Of a stretch of 64,000 bases of DNA, positions 44,672-53,239 are shown in pieces. The position numbers and the translations under genes were made by a program. Origin of the DNA: Aestuariibaculum suncheonense. Its GTDB lineage: Bacteria; Bacteroidota; Bacteroidia; Flavobacteriales; Flavobacteriaceae. Under the pieces are notes generated by a model. That model made no database searches. It was not told where the DNA came from and saw nothing but the letters and a program-made list of their open reading frames with translations. How positions within the stretch are numbered: the first letter of the stretch is position 1; each line of letters starts with the position of its first letter. The DNA lies in the NCBI RefSeq assembly GCF_014596935.1, contig NZ_JACVXC010000001.1, positions 678,783-742,782 of the forward strand. Reading direction: 5' to 3'.

Positions 44672-45217
44672 ATGAAATTTAATATCTTGTTTTTTACGTT
44701 CTTGTTAATTGTAGGTTGTAAATGGCATGAAAATAATGCTGAAACAGCCTTAGTGGAAACTTGGCGAACCGAATTTGTTGTTCACGAAGATTTTTCAAAA
44801 GATTTAAAGGTTTACGATTTTAAAGGATTAGAACCTTTGTTGAATAAGAAAGATGGAAAAGTGCATGTGGTGAATTTTTGGGCAACATGGTGTGTGCCAT
44901 GTGTAAAGGAATTACCGTATTTCGAGCAATTGCAAAAAGCTTATGCTCACAAGAATGTTGAGGTACTATTAGTAAGTTTAGATTTTCCGCATCAATACGA
45001 TACCAAGTTGAAACCTTTTATAAATGAAAGAAAAATACAATCTCAGGTCGTGGCGTTAGACGATGCTGATATGAATGCATGGATTCCTAAAGTTGATGCA
45101 TCGTGGTCGGGTTCCATTCCTGCAACAATAATATACAAGGATGATGAACGTCAGTTTTTTGAACAATCGTTCACCTTTGAAGAATTAGAAAAACAAGTCA
45201 AACCATTTTTAAATTAA
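44672..45217 (+). CDS. TlpA/ResA-like thioredoxin-fold lipoprotein
   Basis: The 181 residues have a lipoprotein signal ending LIVGC (Cys16). A TlpA-type thioredoxin domain follows with VVNFWATWCVPCVKELPYFEQL (CxxC near 73-76). Also visible are VLLVSLDFPHQYDTKLKPF and the cis-Pro region GSIPATIIY. It is likely a periplasm-facing thiol-disulfide reductase. The next gene, also a thioredoxin-fold protein, begins only 6 nt later, so the pair is an operon. Confidence 0.88.
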   Translation: MKFNILFFTFLLIVGCKWHENNAETALVETWRTEFVVHEDFSKDLKVYDFKGLEPLLNKKDGKVHVVNFWATWCVPCVKELPYFEQLQKAYAHKNVEVLLVSLDFPHQYDTKLKPFINERKIQSQVVALDDADMNAWIPKVDASWSGSIPATIIYKDDERQFFEQSFTFEELEKQVKPFLN

Positions 45218-45223
45218 TCACGT

Positions 45224-45844
45224 ATGAAAAAACTAATGAAATTTATGCCGCTGGTACTTGTTGTACTTGCAATTAGTGCGTTTACTGTTAATGAAACGAC
45301 AGACAACCCAGGATACAAAGTAGGGGATGTTGCTGAAGATTTTTCACTTAAAAACATTGACGGAAAGATGGTCTCTTTATCCGATTATAAAGAAGCTAAA
45401 GGCTTTATTGTAACCTTTACCTGTAATACTTGTCCTTTTGCAGTGGCTTATGAAGATCGCATTATCGCTTTAGATAAAAAATACGCTTCTAAAGGCTATC
45501 CGGTTATAGCCATTATGCCAAATAACACCGATATAAAACCAGGTGATAATATAGATGCCATGAAAGCACGCGCAAAAGAAAAAGGCTTTACGTTTCCGTA
45601 TTTGATAGATAGTGAGCAAACCGTTTTTCCAAAGTATGGCGCTACAAAAACACCTCATATGTTTGTATTACAAAAAACGGAGAAAGGAAACGTAGTAAAG
45701 TATATTGGAGCTATTGATGATAATTATAAAGATGCTGATGCGGTTAACACTAAATATGTAGAGGCGGCGGTTGATGCTTTATTGGCAGGAAAAGAAGTGG
45801 AGCAAAAGGAGACCAAAGCCATTGGGTGTTCTATAAAAGTGTAA
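45224..45844 (+). CDS. secreted redoxin/AhpC-TSA family thioredoxin-fold protein
   Basis: These 206 residues have a signal peptide (~1-24). An AhpC/TSA-like domain begins GYKVGDVAEDFSLKNIDGKMVSLSDYKEAKGFIVTF. The active site is TCNTCPFAVAYEDRI (CxxC followed by Pro). The rest, YPVIAIMPNNTDIKPGDN ... GFTFPYLIDSEQTVFPKYGATKTPHMFVLQ, is typical of the thioredoxin-like proteins seen in Bacteroidota. Enzyme activity is likely thiol-disulfide exchange or peroxide reduction in the periplasm. Confidence 0.88.
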   Translation: MKKLMKFMPLVLVVLAISAFTVNETTDNPGYKVGDVAEDFSLKNIDGKMVSLSDYKEAKGFIVTFTCNTCPFAVAYEDRIIALDKKYASKGYPVIAIMPNNTDIKPGDNIDAMKARAKEKGFTFPYLIDSEQTVFPKYGATKTPHMFVLQKTEKGNVVKYIGAIDDNYKDADAVNTKYVEAAVDALLAGKEVEQKETKAIGCSIKV

Positions 45845-45958
45845 TACTGAAAAATATATTGCTTAAGTTCGGGAAAATCTAAGGTGTAATACTTTAGATT
45901 TTTTTTTCGTCTATAAACGTTATAAATATTAATTTTGTGATACATTAAATACATTACA

Positions 45959-46276
45959 ATGGAAGATTTAACACAAGAAGAGTGGGCAGAACAATTAGCA
46001 AATGATGATAACGCAGTGGTTTTAGATGTTAGAACCGATGGCGAAGTTGCCGAAGGAGTTATTCCAAATGCGATTCATATCGATATTTTTAAAGGACAAG
46101 GTTTTATTTACGCTCTTGAAGAATTGGATAAGAGTAAAAATTATTATGTGTATTGCCGCTCGGGAAATCGAAGTGGTCAGGCGTGTTCAATTATGGAACA
46201 ATTAGGCTTTGCAAATGCTTACAATCTTGAAGGAGGCATTATGGAGTGGACTGGCGATATTGTCGATTTTAAATAA
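45959..46276 (+). CDS. cytosolic rhodanese-domain protein
   Basis: This 105-residue single-domain rhodanese has the opening VVLDVRTDGEVAEGVIPNAIHIDI and the active-site loop YCRSGNRSGQA with the catalytic Cys. It lacks a signal peptide. Such proteins carry persulfide sulfur. It is followed after 18 nt by a second, exported rhodanese, so the two probably form an operon. Confidence 0.9.
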   Translation: MEDLTQEEWAEQLANDDNAVVLDVRTDGEVAEGVIPNAIHIDIFKGQGFIYALEELDKSKNYYVYCRSGNRSGQACSIMEQLGFANAYNLEGGIMEWTGDIVDFK

Positions 46277-46294
46277 TATTAAATTTAAAATTTA

Positions 46295-46690
46295 ATGAGA
46301 CGAATAATTGTTTTAATAAGTTTAATAGTAATCAGCACTGTTGGCTGTAAGGGATTGTCGACTCAAAAGGATATTGTAAATGTTTCCGTAAGCTCTGCAA
46401 CAGAAATGGTAAATAACACTAGTAAGCTACAACTTATTGATGTTAGAACCCCAGAAGAATATAATTCAGGGCATCTGGAAGGCGCAACTAATATTGATTT
46501 TTTCTCTGATAGTTTCAGAGAAGATATTGAAAAGCTGGATAAACACAAACCTGTACTTGTCTATTGTAAATCTGGCGGACGCGGTAGTAAAAGCGCTGCT
46601 ATTTTTAAAGAACTTGGTTTTACCAAAATTTATAATATGGAAGGTGGTATCACGAGTTGGAATGATGCTGGTTATAAAACCGTTAAGTAG
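46295..46690 (+). CDS. rhodanese-domain lipoprotein
   Basis: The 131 residues have a lipoprotein signal ending STVGC (Cys18). One rhodanese domain follows (LIDVRTPEEYNSGHLEGATNIDF; active loop VYCKSGGRGSKSAAIF, catalytic Cys near 92). It would act in the periplasm. A neighbouring cytosolic rhodanese suggests matched compartments for sulfur transfer (inference). The TlpA-like genes lie just upstream but in a separate unit with a gap of about 115 nt. Confidence 0.9.
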   Translation: MRRIIVLISLIVISTVGCKGLSTQKDIVNVSVSSATEMVNNTSKLQLIDVRTPEEYNSGHLEGATNIDFFSDSFREDIEKLDKHKPVLVYCKSGGRGSKSAAIFKELGFTKIYNMEGGITSWNDAGYKTVK

Positions 46691-46872
46691 TCGTTTTTTG
46701 TTGTTCAACGAGTAGATGATTAATAGATCTAGTTTTAATCTTTTTTTTAAGCACTTCAACTTGTTTATTTTTTAGGAACAAGTCTTTTTGATAATTTTGA
46801 AGGTGTAAAGGTGTTACTCTTAAAGGGTTACATCTGTTAGTTTAACTCCCTTTTAATTGATAAATAAGACTT

Positions 46873-47139
46873 ATGGAAAACGGTTATGTTATTTTAGGTA
46901 TTATAGCTTTGTTGTTTTTGTCTATGTATGGGTTCTCCTATTATTCTGTGTTTAGAGAAAAAAATAGACAGAAAAAAGAACAACAACTAGAAGCTGAAGC
47001 CGAAGCACAACGCGTGTTGAGACGCCAGAAAATGCAAGCGGAAATTGATGCCCGAGTACAAAAATTTAATAAACGTAAAGAAGAAATTCAGCACGAATTA
47101 GAACTTCTTAAAAAAATGAAAGAGCAGCAAATAGGTTAA
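46873..47139 (+). CDS. small membrane-anchored coiled-coil protein
   Basis: These 88 residues have one N-terminal transmembrane helix (VILGIIALLFLSMYGFSYYSV) and then a long charged coiled coil rich in Lys, Glu and Gln to the end. It lies in the inner membrane with the coil in the cytosol (inference from the positive-inside rule). There is no recognised family. A hairpin terminator overlaps the last codons. Confidence 0.6.
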   Translation: MENGYVILGIIALLFLSMYGFSYYSVFREKNRQKKEQQLEAEAEAQRVLRRQKMQAEIDARVQKFNKRKEEIQHELELLKKMKEQQIG

Positions 47140-47157
47140 TCTTATTTGCTGTTTTTG
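47126..47157 (+). terminator. intrinsic terminator overlapping the coiled-coil gene end
   Basis: CAGCAAATA pairs with TATTTGCTG (47143-47151) and is followed by five Ts. It ends the plus-strand transcript 2 nt before the convergent sugar-kinase stop codon. Confidence 0.75.
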
Positions 47158-47158
47158 T

Positions 47159-48043
47159 TTACTTCGGGTTTATAAAATTTTCTATTTCTGAATCGGATAA
47201 CTTTGGGTTCGCTCCTGCGCTTTGAGCAACTAAAGCGCCAACGGCACAAGCAAAATCTATAGCGTCTTGTGGATTGGTATTATTTAGCAGTTTGCTGATT
47301 AATGACCCTAAAAAGGAATCGCCTGCGCCTACAGTATCGACTACTTTAATTAAGTAGCCGCTATTGTAATATAACTTGTCATCGTATAATAATACAGCAC
47401 CATGAGATCCTTTCGTTACACAAACATGTTTTGTGTTGGTTTGTTCGGCTACAAACATGAGGTTTTGTTCTAAAGAGTTGTATTTAGATCCCATATGTTT
47501 GCTAACTTCAAACAATTCATCATCATTAAACTTAATAAAATCAGCTTTATTCATTAAATAAATCAAAAGATCTTTGGTGTAATAGGGGGGTCTTAGATTA
47601 AGATCGAAGATTTTATATTTGGCGACATCAATCAGTTTATATAATGTGTTTTTTGAGGTATGGTTTCTGGCAACTAAACTGCCAAAAACAAAAGCATCGG
47701 CTTGTTTAACGATTTCTTCAGCATTATCGTGTAGCTCAATTTTATCCCAGGCACAAGGGAATTTAATATCATAGGAAGCTGAACCTTTGTCATTCAGCAT
47801 CACATGAACTTCGCTGGTTTGGTGGTCGTGTATGGTTTGTACGCAATCGGTGTTTATGCCGTTTGTTTTTAGAAAGTTTAATAATTCTTTTCCGGGAGTA
47901 TCATTACCAATGGCGCTTATCATGGAAACTTGATTACCGAAGGATTGTAGTCGACTGGCGACATTTAATGGAGCACCTCCAATTTTCTTATGCGTTGTAA
48001 ATACGTCCCATAAAATTTCTCCGAAACAAACAATATTCGCCAT
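47159..48043 (-). CDS. PfkB-family sugar kinase (fructokinase-like)
   Basis: The 294-residue ribokinase-fold enzyme begins VCFGEILWDVF and has the N-terminal GGAPLNVASRLQSFG motif and the C-terminal signature VDTVGAGDSFLGSLI with the catalytic Asp. It resembles fructokinases in the KIGGAPLNVA and DLNLRPPYY regions. It would phosphorylate a hexose. It stands next to a short unknown gene and the LacI-type regulator, so it may belong to the same regulon. Confidence 0.88.
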   Translation of the reverse strand: MANIVCFGEILWDVFTTHKKIGGAPLNVASRLQSFGNQVSMISAIGNDTPGKELLNFLKTNGINTDCVQTIHDHQTSEVHVMLNDKGSASYDIKFPCAWDKIELHDNAEEIVKQADAFVFGSLVARNHTSKNTLYKLIDVAKYKIFDLNLRPPYYTKDLLIYLMNKADFIKFNDDELFEVSKHMGSKYNSLEQNLMFVAEQTNTKHVCVTKGSHGAVLLYDDKLYYNSGYLIKVVDTVGAGDSFLGSLISKLLNNTNPQDAIDFACAVGALVAQSAGANPKLSDSEIENFINPK

Positions 48044-48150
48044 ACTTATAAGTGTTCTATTTTAAGGTTAGTTAGTAAAATTACTAAAATAGCCTTTAAA
48101 AGCGAAATGCTTTGTATGGTATTAAAAAATAGGGAAAATATGAAGTCTAT

Positions 48151-48510
<360 letters not shown>

Positions 48511-48540
48511 TTATGAAAATATTTGATAAGCAAAGGTACG

Positions 48541-49584
48541 TTATTGATTCAAGTAGGAGTTGTAGTTTTCAGAATTTATAATGTCTATTGATAGTAATTT
48601 TTCTTCGGAAATAGGTTTGTCAAACAGGAAATATTCAGCCAATTGGCTCAAACCAAGGTAGATTTGCTGTTTAGGGTTTTGATGAATCAGGAAATCTATA
48701 GCGCCACTATTTAGGTAGCTGATATTTTTTTCTAGTAAATCGTAACCAATGATTTTGATAGATAAATTGGGGAAATTTTCAACCATCTTAGCTACCTTAT
48801 AGGTTTTAGAAGTGGTAACGAAAATGCCTGAAATATTTTTCGAAGAATCGATAGCGTCAAATAGTGTTTTGTACTTATTAGATTCTATGGAGTTACAGGT
48901 TTTAAGCGTATAATTACTGGTTAGTAAATTTTCGAAATAGTCTCTAAACCCTTTTTCTTTTTGCTGCATAAATGAGGCGTTGTGAAAAAATTCATCAAGA
49001 TGAGCGATAATGATTTCAGAATCTTTTGGTGTAATCATTTCCATTAAACGGGCAGCGATTCTTCCACTTTGAAATAAGTCTTGACCAACAAAGTTGTTAA
49101 TGTCTTCTGAGCCTATGCGGTTATTGATAATACTGACTAAAATTTCAGCTTCAGCATAAGCTTTAATAGATTTTGTAGCTTCATTGAAAAATAAAGGCAC
49201 CATTAATACTGCATCCGGATTTAAGCTTAAAACTCTAGCATTTACCTCTAGAAAATCTTCAGTACTTGTAGGGTCAAAAGTGTGTGTGTCAATCGTAATC
49301 CCTAAAGATTTATATTCATTAAAAGCCTGATTAATTCCTGCTTTACAAGGCAACCAGTAAGGGTCAATATCAGGATTTGGTAGTAAGGCGCATAGGTGAT
49401 AATCCTTGTTGTTTTTTAAACTTCTAGCCATAAGGTTGGGCTGGTAGTCTATTTCAGCAAGTACTTTGTTTACTTTTTCTAAAGCTTTTTCCGATACTTT
49501 ACCTCGCTTATGAATAACGCGGTCTACAGTTCCTTTCGATACGCCTGCCAATTGAGCAATATCTTTAATGGTGTGTTTTTTCAT
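48541..49584 (-). CDS. LacI-family transcriptional regulator
   Basis: I choose the ATG at 49584 (MKKHTIKDIAQLAGVSKGTV) because it directly opens the LacI HTH; the 19 residues from an earlier ATG look like leader. The 347-residue product has the HTH and hinge (residues 1-55, DRVIHKRGKVSEKALEKVN), then a periplasmic-binding-protein-like sensor domain with a D-P-Y-W substrate region. It sits divergent to the amino-sugar operon with paired palindromes between. It probably represses that operon until a sugar ligand binds. The extra match before the GH36-like gene suggests a wider regulon. Confidence 0.9.
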   Translation of the reverse strand: MKKHTIKDIAQLAGVSKGTVDRVIHKRGKVSEKALEKVNKVLAEIDYQPNLMARSLKNNKDYHLCALLPNPDIDPYWLPCKAGINQAFNEYKSLGITIDTHTFDPTSTEDFLEVNARVLSLNPDAVLMVPLFFNEATKSIKAYAEAEILVSIINNRIGSEDINNFVGQDLFQSGRIAARLMEMITPKDSEIIIAHLDEFFHNASFMQQKEKGFRDYFENLLTSNYTLKTCNSIESNKYKTLFDAIDSSKNISGIFVTTSKTYKVAKMVENFPNLSIKIIGYDLLEKNISYLNSGAIDFLIHQNPKQQIYLGLSQLAEYFLFDKPISEEKLLSIDIINSENYNSYLNQ

Positions 49585-49626
49585 TACTACAAATATAATA
49601 TAAAAGTTGAATTTATTAATACATAA

Positions 49627-49662
49627 TGTGTTCGAACACACTTAATAATGTTGTCGAACACA
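49627..49662. promoter_or_regulatory. paired LacI-type operators
   Basis: A perfect 14-bp palindrome TGTGTTCGAACACA (49627-49640) is followed by TGTTGTCGAACACA (49649-49662), symmetrical at all but two positions. Their centres are 22 bp apart, two helical turns, so two dimers can bind on the same face. They lie between the divergent regulator and the amino-sugar operon, 43 nt from the regulator start. Confidence 0.75.
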
Positions 49663-49813
49663 TTTTTTGTGTTTTTTCTTTTTTTTCTAAAACTTAATCT
49701 ATACTTTCGCAAAGTTGATAGTTGAAAAATGTTTTTAGATAAATTTAAAATGTTTGATTTTTAGTTCTTTAGTGAGTTACTGAAAGTCTTAAAAATTAAA
49801 AGATTAAACAGAT

Positions 49814-50716
49814 ATGGAAAAACCAACTTTAGTAGTTTTAGCAGCAGGCATGGGAAGTCGGTATGGCGGCCTAAAGCAGATAGATTCGTTTACTCCGCAG
49901 GGAGATACTATTATAGATTTTTCAATTTACGATGCGTTACAAGCTGGGTTTGGAAAGTTTGTTTTTATTATCAGAAAAAGCTTTGAGGCAGAGTTTAAAG
50001 CCATTTTTAATAAAAAACTAGAGGGTAAAGCAGAGGTAGATTACGTGTATCAGGAGTTGGATTGTGTTCCTTCACAATATGTGAATCCGGAGCGTACAAA
50101 GCCTTGGGGTACAGGTCATGCTTTGTTAATGGCAAAAAATGCTGTAAATGAAAATTTTGCGATAATTAATGCAGATGATTTTTACAGTCGTGAAGCATTC
50201 GTGAGTATGGCGAAGGCTTTAATGAATACCGATAAGGAGTCTTATAATTTTAAGACCATGGCTTATCTGTTAAAGAATACGGTTTCAGATCACGGTTATG
50301 TGTCAAGAGGTGAGTGTCAGGTAGATGAGAATGGATTTTTAGTTGATGTTACCGAACGTACACATATTGAAAAAATCGACGGCGCCTTAGTGCGTAAAGA
50401 TGATGATGGAGAGTTTGTTTCTATCGATCCCGATACAGTGGTTTCTATGAATTTCTGGGGGTTTACGCCTAAATGTTTTGAGTTTGGTGAAGAGTTGTTT
50501 TTAGAGTTTTTAGAAAACAATAAAGAAAACTTAAAGGCAGAATTTTATTTGCCAACAATAGTTAATGAGATTCTAAAATCAGGTATGGCGACGGTTCAGG
50601 TTTTAAAGTCTGATGCCAAATGGTTTGGAGTAACTTATCAGGAGGATAAAGCTATTGTTCAAAAAGCCATAGAAGAATTGAAAGCCGCTAACGTGTATCC
50701 TGAAAATTTATGGTAA
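49814..50716 (+). CDS. sugar nucleotidyltransferase, NDP-hexose pyrophosphorylase-like
   Basis: The 300 residues have the Rossmann-like nucleotidyltransferase fold: LVVLAAGMGSRYGGLKQID (nucleotide-binding GxGxR with a Lys), GTGHALLMAKN, and IINADDFYSREAF (Asp pair for metal). Such genes in Bacteroidota are usually paired with a phosphotransferase and sugar transporter. The enzyme may activate a hexosamine-1-phosphate to UDP-sugar (inference). It is the first gene of the operon; the next gene's ATG overlaps its TAA. Confidence 0.82.
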   Translation: MEKPTLVVLAAGMGSRYGGLKQIDSFTPQGDTIIDFSIYDALQAGFGKFVFIIRKSFEAEFKAIFNKKLEGKAEVDYVYQELDCVPSQYVNPERTKPWGTGHALLMAKNAVNENFAIINADDFYSREAFVSMAKALMNTDKESYNFKTMAYLLKNTVSDHGYVSRGECQVDENGFLVDVTERTHIEKIDGALVRKDDDGEFVSIDPDTVVSMNFWGFTPKCFEFGEELFLEFLENNKENLKAEFYLPTIVNEILKSGMATVQVLKSDAKWFGVTYQEDKAIVQKAIEELKAANVYPENLW

Positions 50717-51783
50717 TGATGACGCAAGAACAGTTAGTATATAAATTTAGTCAATTTAAGCATGCTTCAGAGTATGTATCTCATAAAGAGTTAGCTTCGG
50801 GACATATAAATGATACATTTTTAATAGAAACGAAAGAAGAACCTTTTTATATTCTTCAACGCATAAATCATGATGTTTTTAAAGATGTGCCAGGTTTAAT
50901 TTCTAACAAAGTAAGTGTTAGTAAGCATATTCAAAATAAATTGTCTCATTTGTCTGATGCAGCTTTAAAAAAAAGTGTGTTAACGTTTGTTCAGGCTAAT
51001 AATGAAGAATATTATTATGAAGATGAAGCTGGTAATTTCTGGAACGTTATGGTTTATATTAAAGATAGCGTAACCTATGACATAGTAACCGATGAACAAG
51101 TGGCTTATGAAGGAGGAAAATTAGCAGGTGATTTTTTAAATCTTACGAGCGATTTTGATGCTTCGGTATTAACCGAAGTTATTCCTAAGTTTCACGACAT
51201 GTCATTTCGTTTTTGGCAATTCGAAGAAGCTTTAAAGAACGCTTCAAATGTAAGAAAAGAAAATGCTAAGCTTTATTTAGACAAGGTTGAAGGGCTTAAA
51301 GAGGAAATGCATATCCTTCAAAATTTAAAAGAATCGGGAGCTATTCCGGTAAGGGTGACACATAACGATACTAAAATATCGAATGCCTTATTCGATACCA
51401 ATAACAAAGGACTTTGTGTGATTGATACCGATACGGTTATGCCCGGAATTATTCATTATGATTTTGGAGATGCCATTCGTACCATTTGTAATACGGCAGC
51501 TGAAGATGAAACTAATTTAGATTTGGTGAACTTTAATGTCGAGTATTACAAAGCCTATAAAAAAGGGTTTTTAGAAAAAGTAGCATCGGCTTTAACGCCT
51601 TTAGAAGTTGATACTCTTCCTTTAGCGGCGAAGACCATGATTTTTATTATGGCATTACGCTTTTTAACCGATTATTTGAATAATGATATTTACTATAAAA
51701 CAAAATACCCAGAACATAATTTGGATCGAGCAAAGAATCAATTTAAGTTAATTGATAGTATGACATCACAAATGAAAGTGTAA
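50716..51783 (+). CDS. sugar kinase of the aminoglycoside-phosphotransferase fold (NahK-like)
   Basis: I choose the ATG at 50716, which overlaps the previous stop (TAATG); the in-frame ATG at 50710 is inside the upstream gene. The 355-residue protein has the APH/choline-kinase motifs: Brenner's motif RVTHNDTKISNALFD (catalytic Asp) and LCVIDTDTVMPGIIHYDFGDAIRT (metal-binding Asp). This arrangement recalls N-acetylhexosamine 1-kinases, which would feed the nucleotidyltransferase encoded beside it. Exact substrate is unproven. Confidence 0.8.
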   Translation: MMTQEQLVYKFSQFKHASEYVSHKELASGHINDTFLIETKEEPFYILQRINHDVFKDVPGLISNKVSVSKHIQNKLSHLSDAALKKSVLTFVQANNEEYYYEDEAGNFWNVMVYIKDSVTYDIVTDEQVAYEGGKLAGDFLNLTSDFDASVLTEVIPKFHDMSFRFWQFEEALKNASNVRKENAKLYLDKVEGLKEEMHILQNLKESGAIPVRVTHNDTKISNALFDTNNKGLCVIDTDTVMPGIIHYDFGDAIRTICNTAAEDETNLDLVNFNVEYYKAYKKGFLEKVASALTPLEVDTLPLAAKTMIFIMALRFLTDYLNNDIYYKTKYPEHNLDRAKNQFKLIDSMTSQMKV

Positions 51784-51890
51784 GAATTATAATTCACACT
51801 TTAAAGATGAACCTTTAAACTAGACAAATATTAAGAATTTACAATTTTGTAATAAACCAAACCTAATTATTAATTAATACCTTTTTAATT

Positions 51891-53207
51891 ATGACACAAA
51901 CATCTAAAAGTAGTAATACCGTGGCAATAGCTATCATAGCAGGCTTGTTTTTTATATTCGGTTTTGTAACCTGGATTAATGGGGCACTGATTCCATTTAT
52001 GAAGACTATAAATGAGTTGACCGATGCGCAATCATATTTAGTTGCCTCGGCCTCGTATATATCGTTTGTGGTTATGGCGTTGCCGGCATCTTATATTTTA
52101 AATAAGATAGGCTATCGCAAAGGGATGTCTTTGGGTTTGATTTTAATGGGGATAGGAGCTTTAGTGTTTATACCGGCAGCAGAGGCGCGCACCTATAGTT
52201 TGTTTCTATTGGCTATTTTTATTCAAGGTACGGGAATGACTATCTTACAAACAGCAGCCAATCCGTATATAACCATTTTAGGGCCTATAGAGAGTGGTGC
52301 CAAGCGTATCGCTATTATGGGAATTGCTAATAAAGTAGCAGGAGCTTTGGGATCGTTAATATTTGGAGCTTTACTATTATCTGGTATAGATGAGGTTAAG
52401 GAGAAATTAGGATCGGTTACCGATATTGAAAAAGGGCAGCTGTTAGATACCATGGCCGACAGTGTTGTTACACCATATATTGTAATGGCTTTAGTTCTGT
52501 TTGTTCTAGGGATATTAATAAGAAAGGCTCCGCTGCCGCATGTAGAAGCAGCGCCAGTTGAAGAAACAGAAACAGGTAAAACCACCAAGACAAGTATCTT
52601 CCAGTTTCCACATTTATGGCTGGGTGTATTGACCTTATTTGTGTATGTTGGAGCAGAGGTAATCGCTGGCGATAGTATTATAGCTTATGGAATTTCATTA
52701 GGATTTTCAGCAGAAGAAGCTAAGTTTTTTACCACATTCACTTTAATGGCAATGGTTGCTACCTATGCTTTGGGTGTATTCTTAATTCCAAAATACTTAA
52801 AACAAGATACCGCATTAAAAATAAGTGCCGCTTTAGGAATTGTATTTAGTTTATGTATTTTATCGACAACAGGATATACCTCGGTGTTATTTGTAGCAGC
52901 GTTAGGAATTGCCAATGCTTTGGTATGGCCAGCGGTATGGCCGTTAACCCTAGAAGGTTTGGGCAAGTTTACAAAAACAGGATCGGCCTTATTGATTATG
53001 GCTATTGCCGGAGGAGCTATTATACCACCGCTATATGGAAGATTGGTAGATGCAGGAAAACATGACTTGATAGTAAAAGGTATAGAAGAGGCGGAAGCTG
53101 CAGCAACAGCCTCAACAAGTAGTTATTGGATATTAATTCCATGTTATGCCATCATCTTGTTCTTTGCTTTATGGGGACATAATATTAAAAGTTGGACAAA
53201 AAACTAA
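51891..53207 (+). CDS. MFS sugar:proton symporter, FucP/NagP type
   Basis: The 438 residues have twelve membrane helices and the FHS-family pattern: IAGLFFIFGFVTWINGALIPFMK, SASYISFVVMALPASYILNKIGYRKGM, IQGTGMTILQTAANPYITILG and LGIANALVWPAVWPLTLEGLG. NagP-type members import N-acetylglucosamine, FucP imports fucose. Location with NagB and GlmM favours a hexosamine substrate (inference). Confidence 0.88.
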   Translation: MTQTSKSSNTVAIAIIAGLFFIFGFVTWINGALIPFMKTINELTDAQSYLVASASYISFVVMALPASYILNKIGYRKGMSLGLILMGIGALVFIPAAEARTYSLFLLAIFIQGTGMTILQTAANPYITILGPIESGAKRIAIMGIANKVAGALGSLIFGALLLSGIDEVKEKLGSVTDIEKGQLLDTMADSVVTPYIVMALVLFVLGILIRKAPLPHVEAAPVEETETGKTTKTSIFQFPHLWLGVLTLFVYVGAEVIAGDSIIAYGISLGFSAEEAKFFTTFTLMAMVATYALGVFLIPKYLKQDTALKISAALGIVFSLCILSTTGYTSVLFVAALGIANALVWPAVWPLTLEGLGKFTKTGSALLIMAIAGGAIIPPLYGRLVDAGKHDLIVKGIEEAEAAATASTSSYWILIPCYAIILFFALWGHNIKSWTKN

Positions 53208-53239
53208 AAAATACATACAATAAAATAAATTCTATTAAA

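Noticed and set aside
49585-49641. Extended N-terminus of the LacI-type regulator
   Set aside because: The HTH begins right at the ATG at 49584, and the extension would place coding DNA into the operator palindrome.
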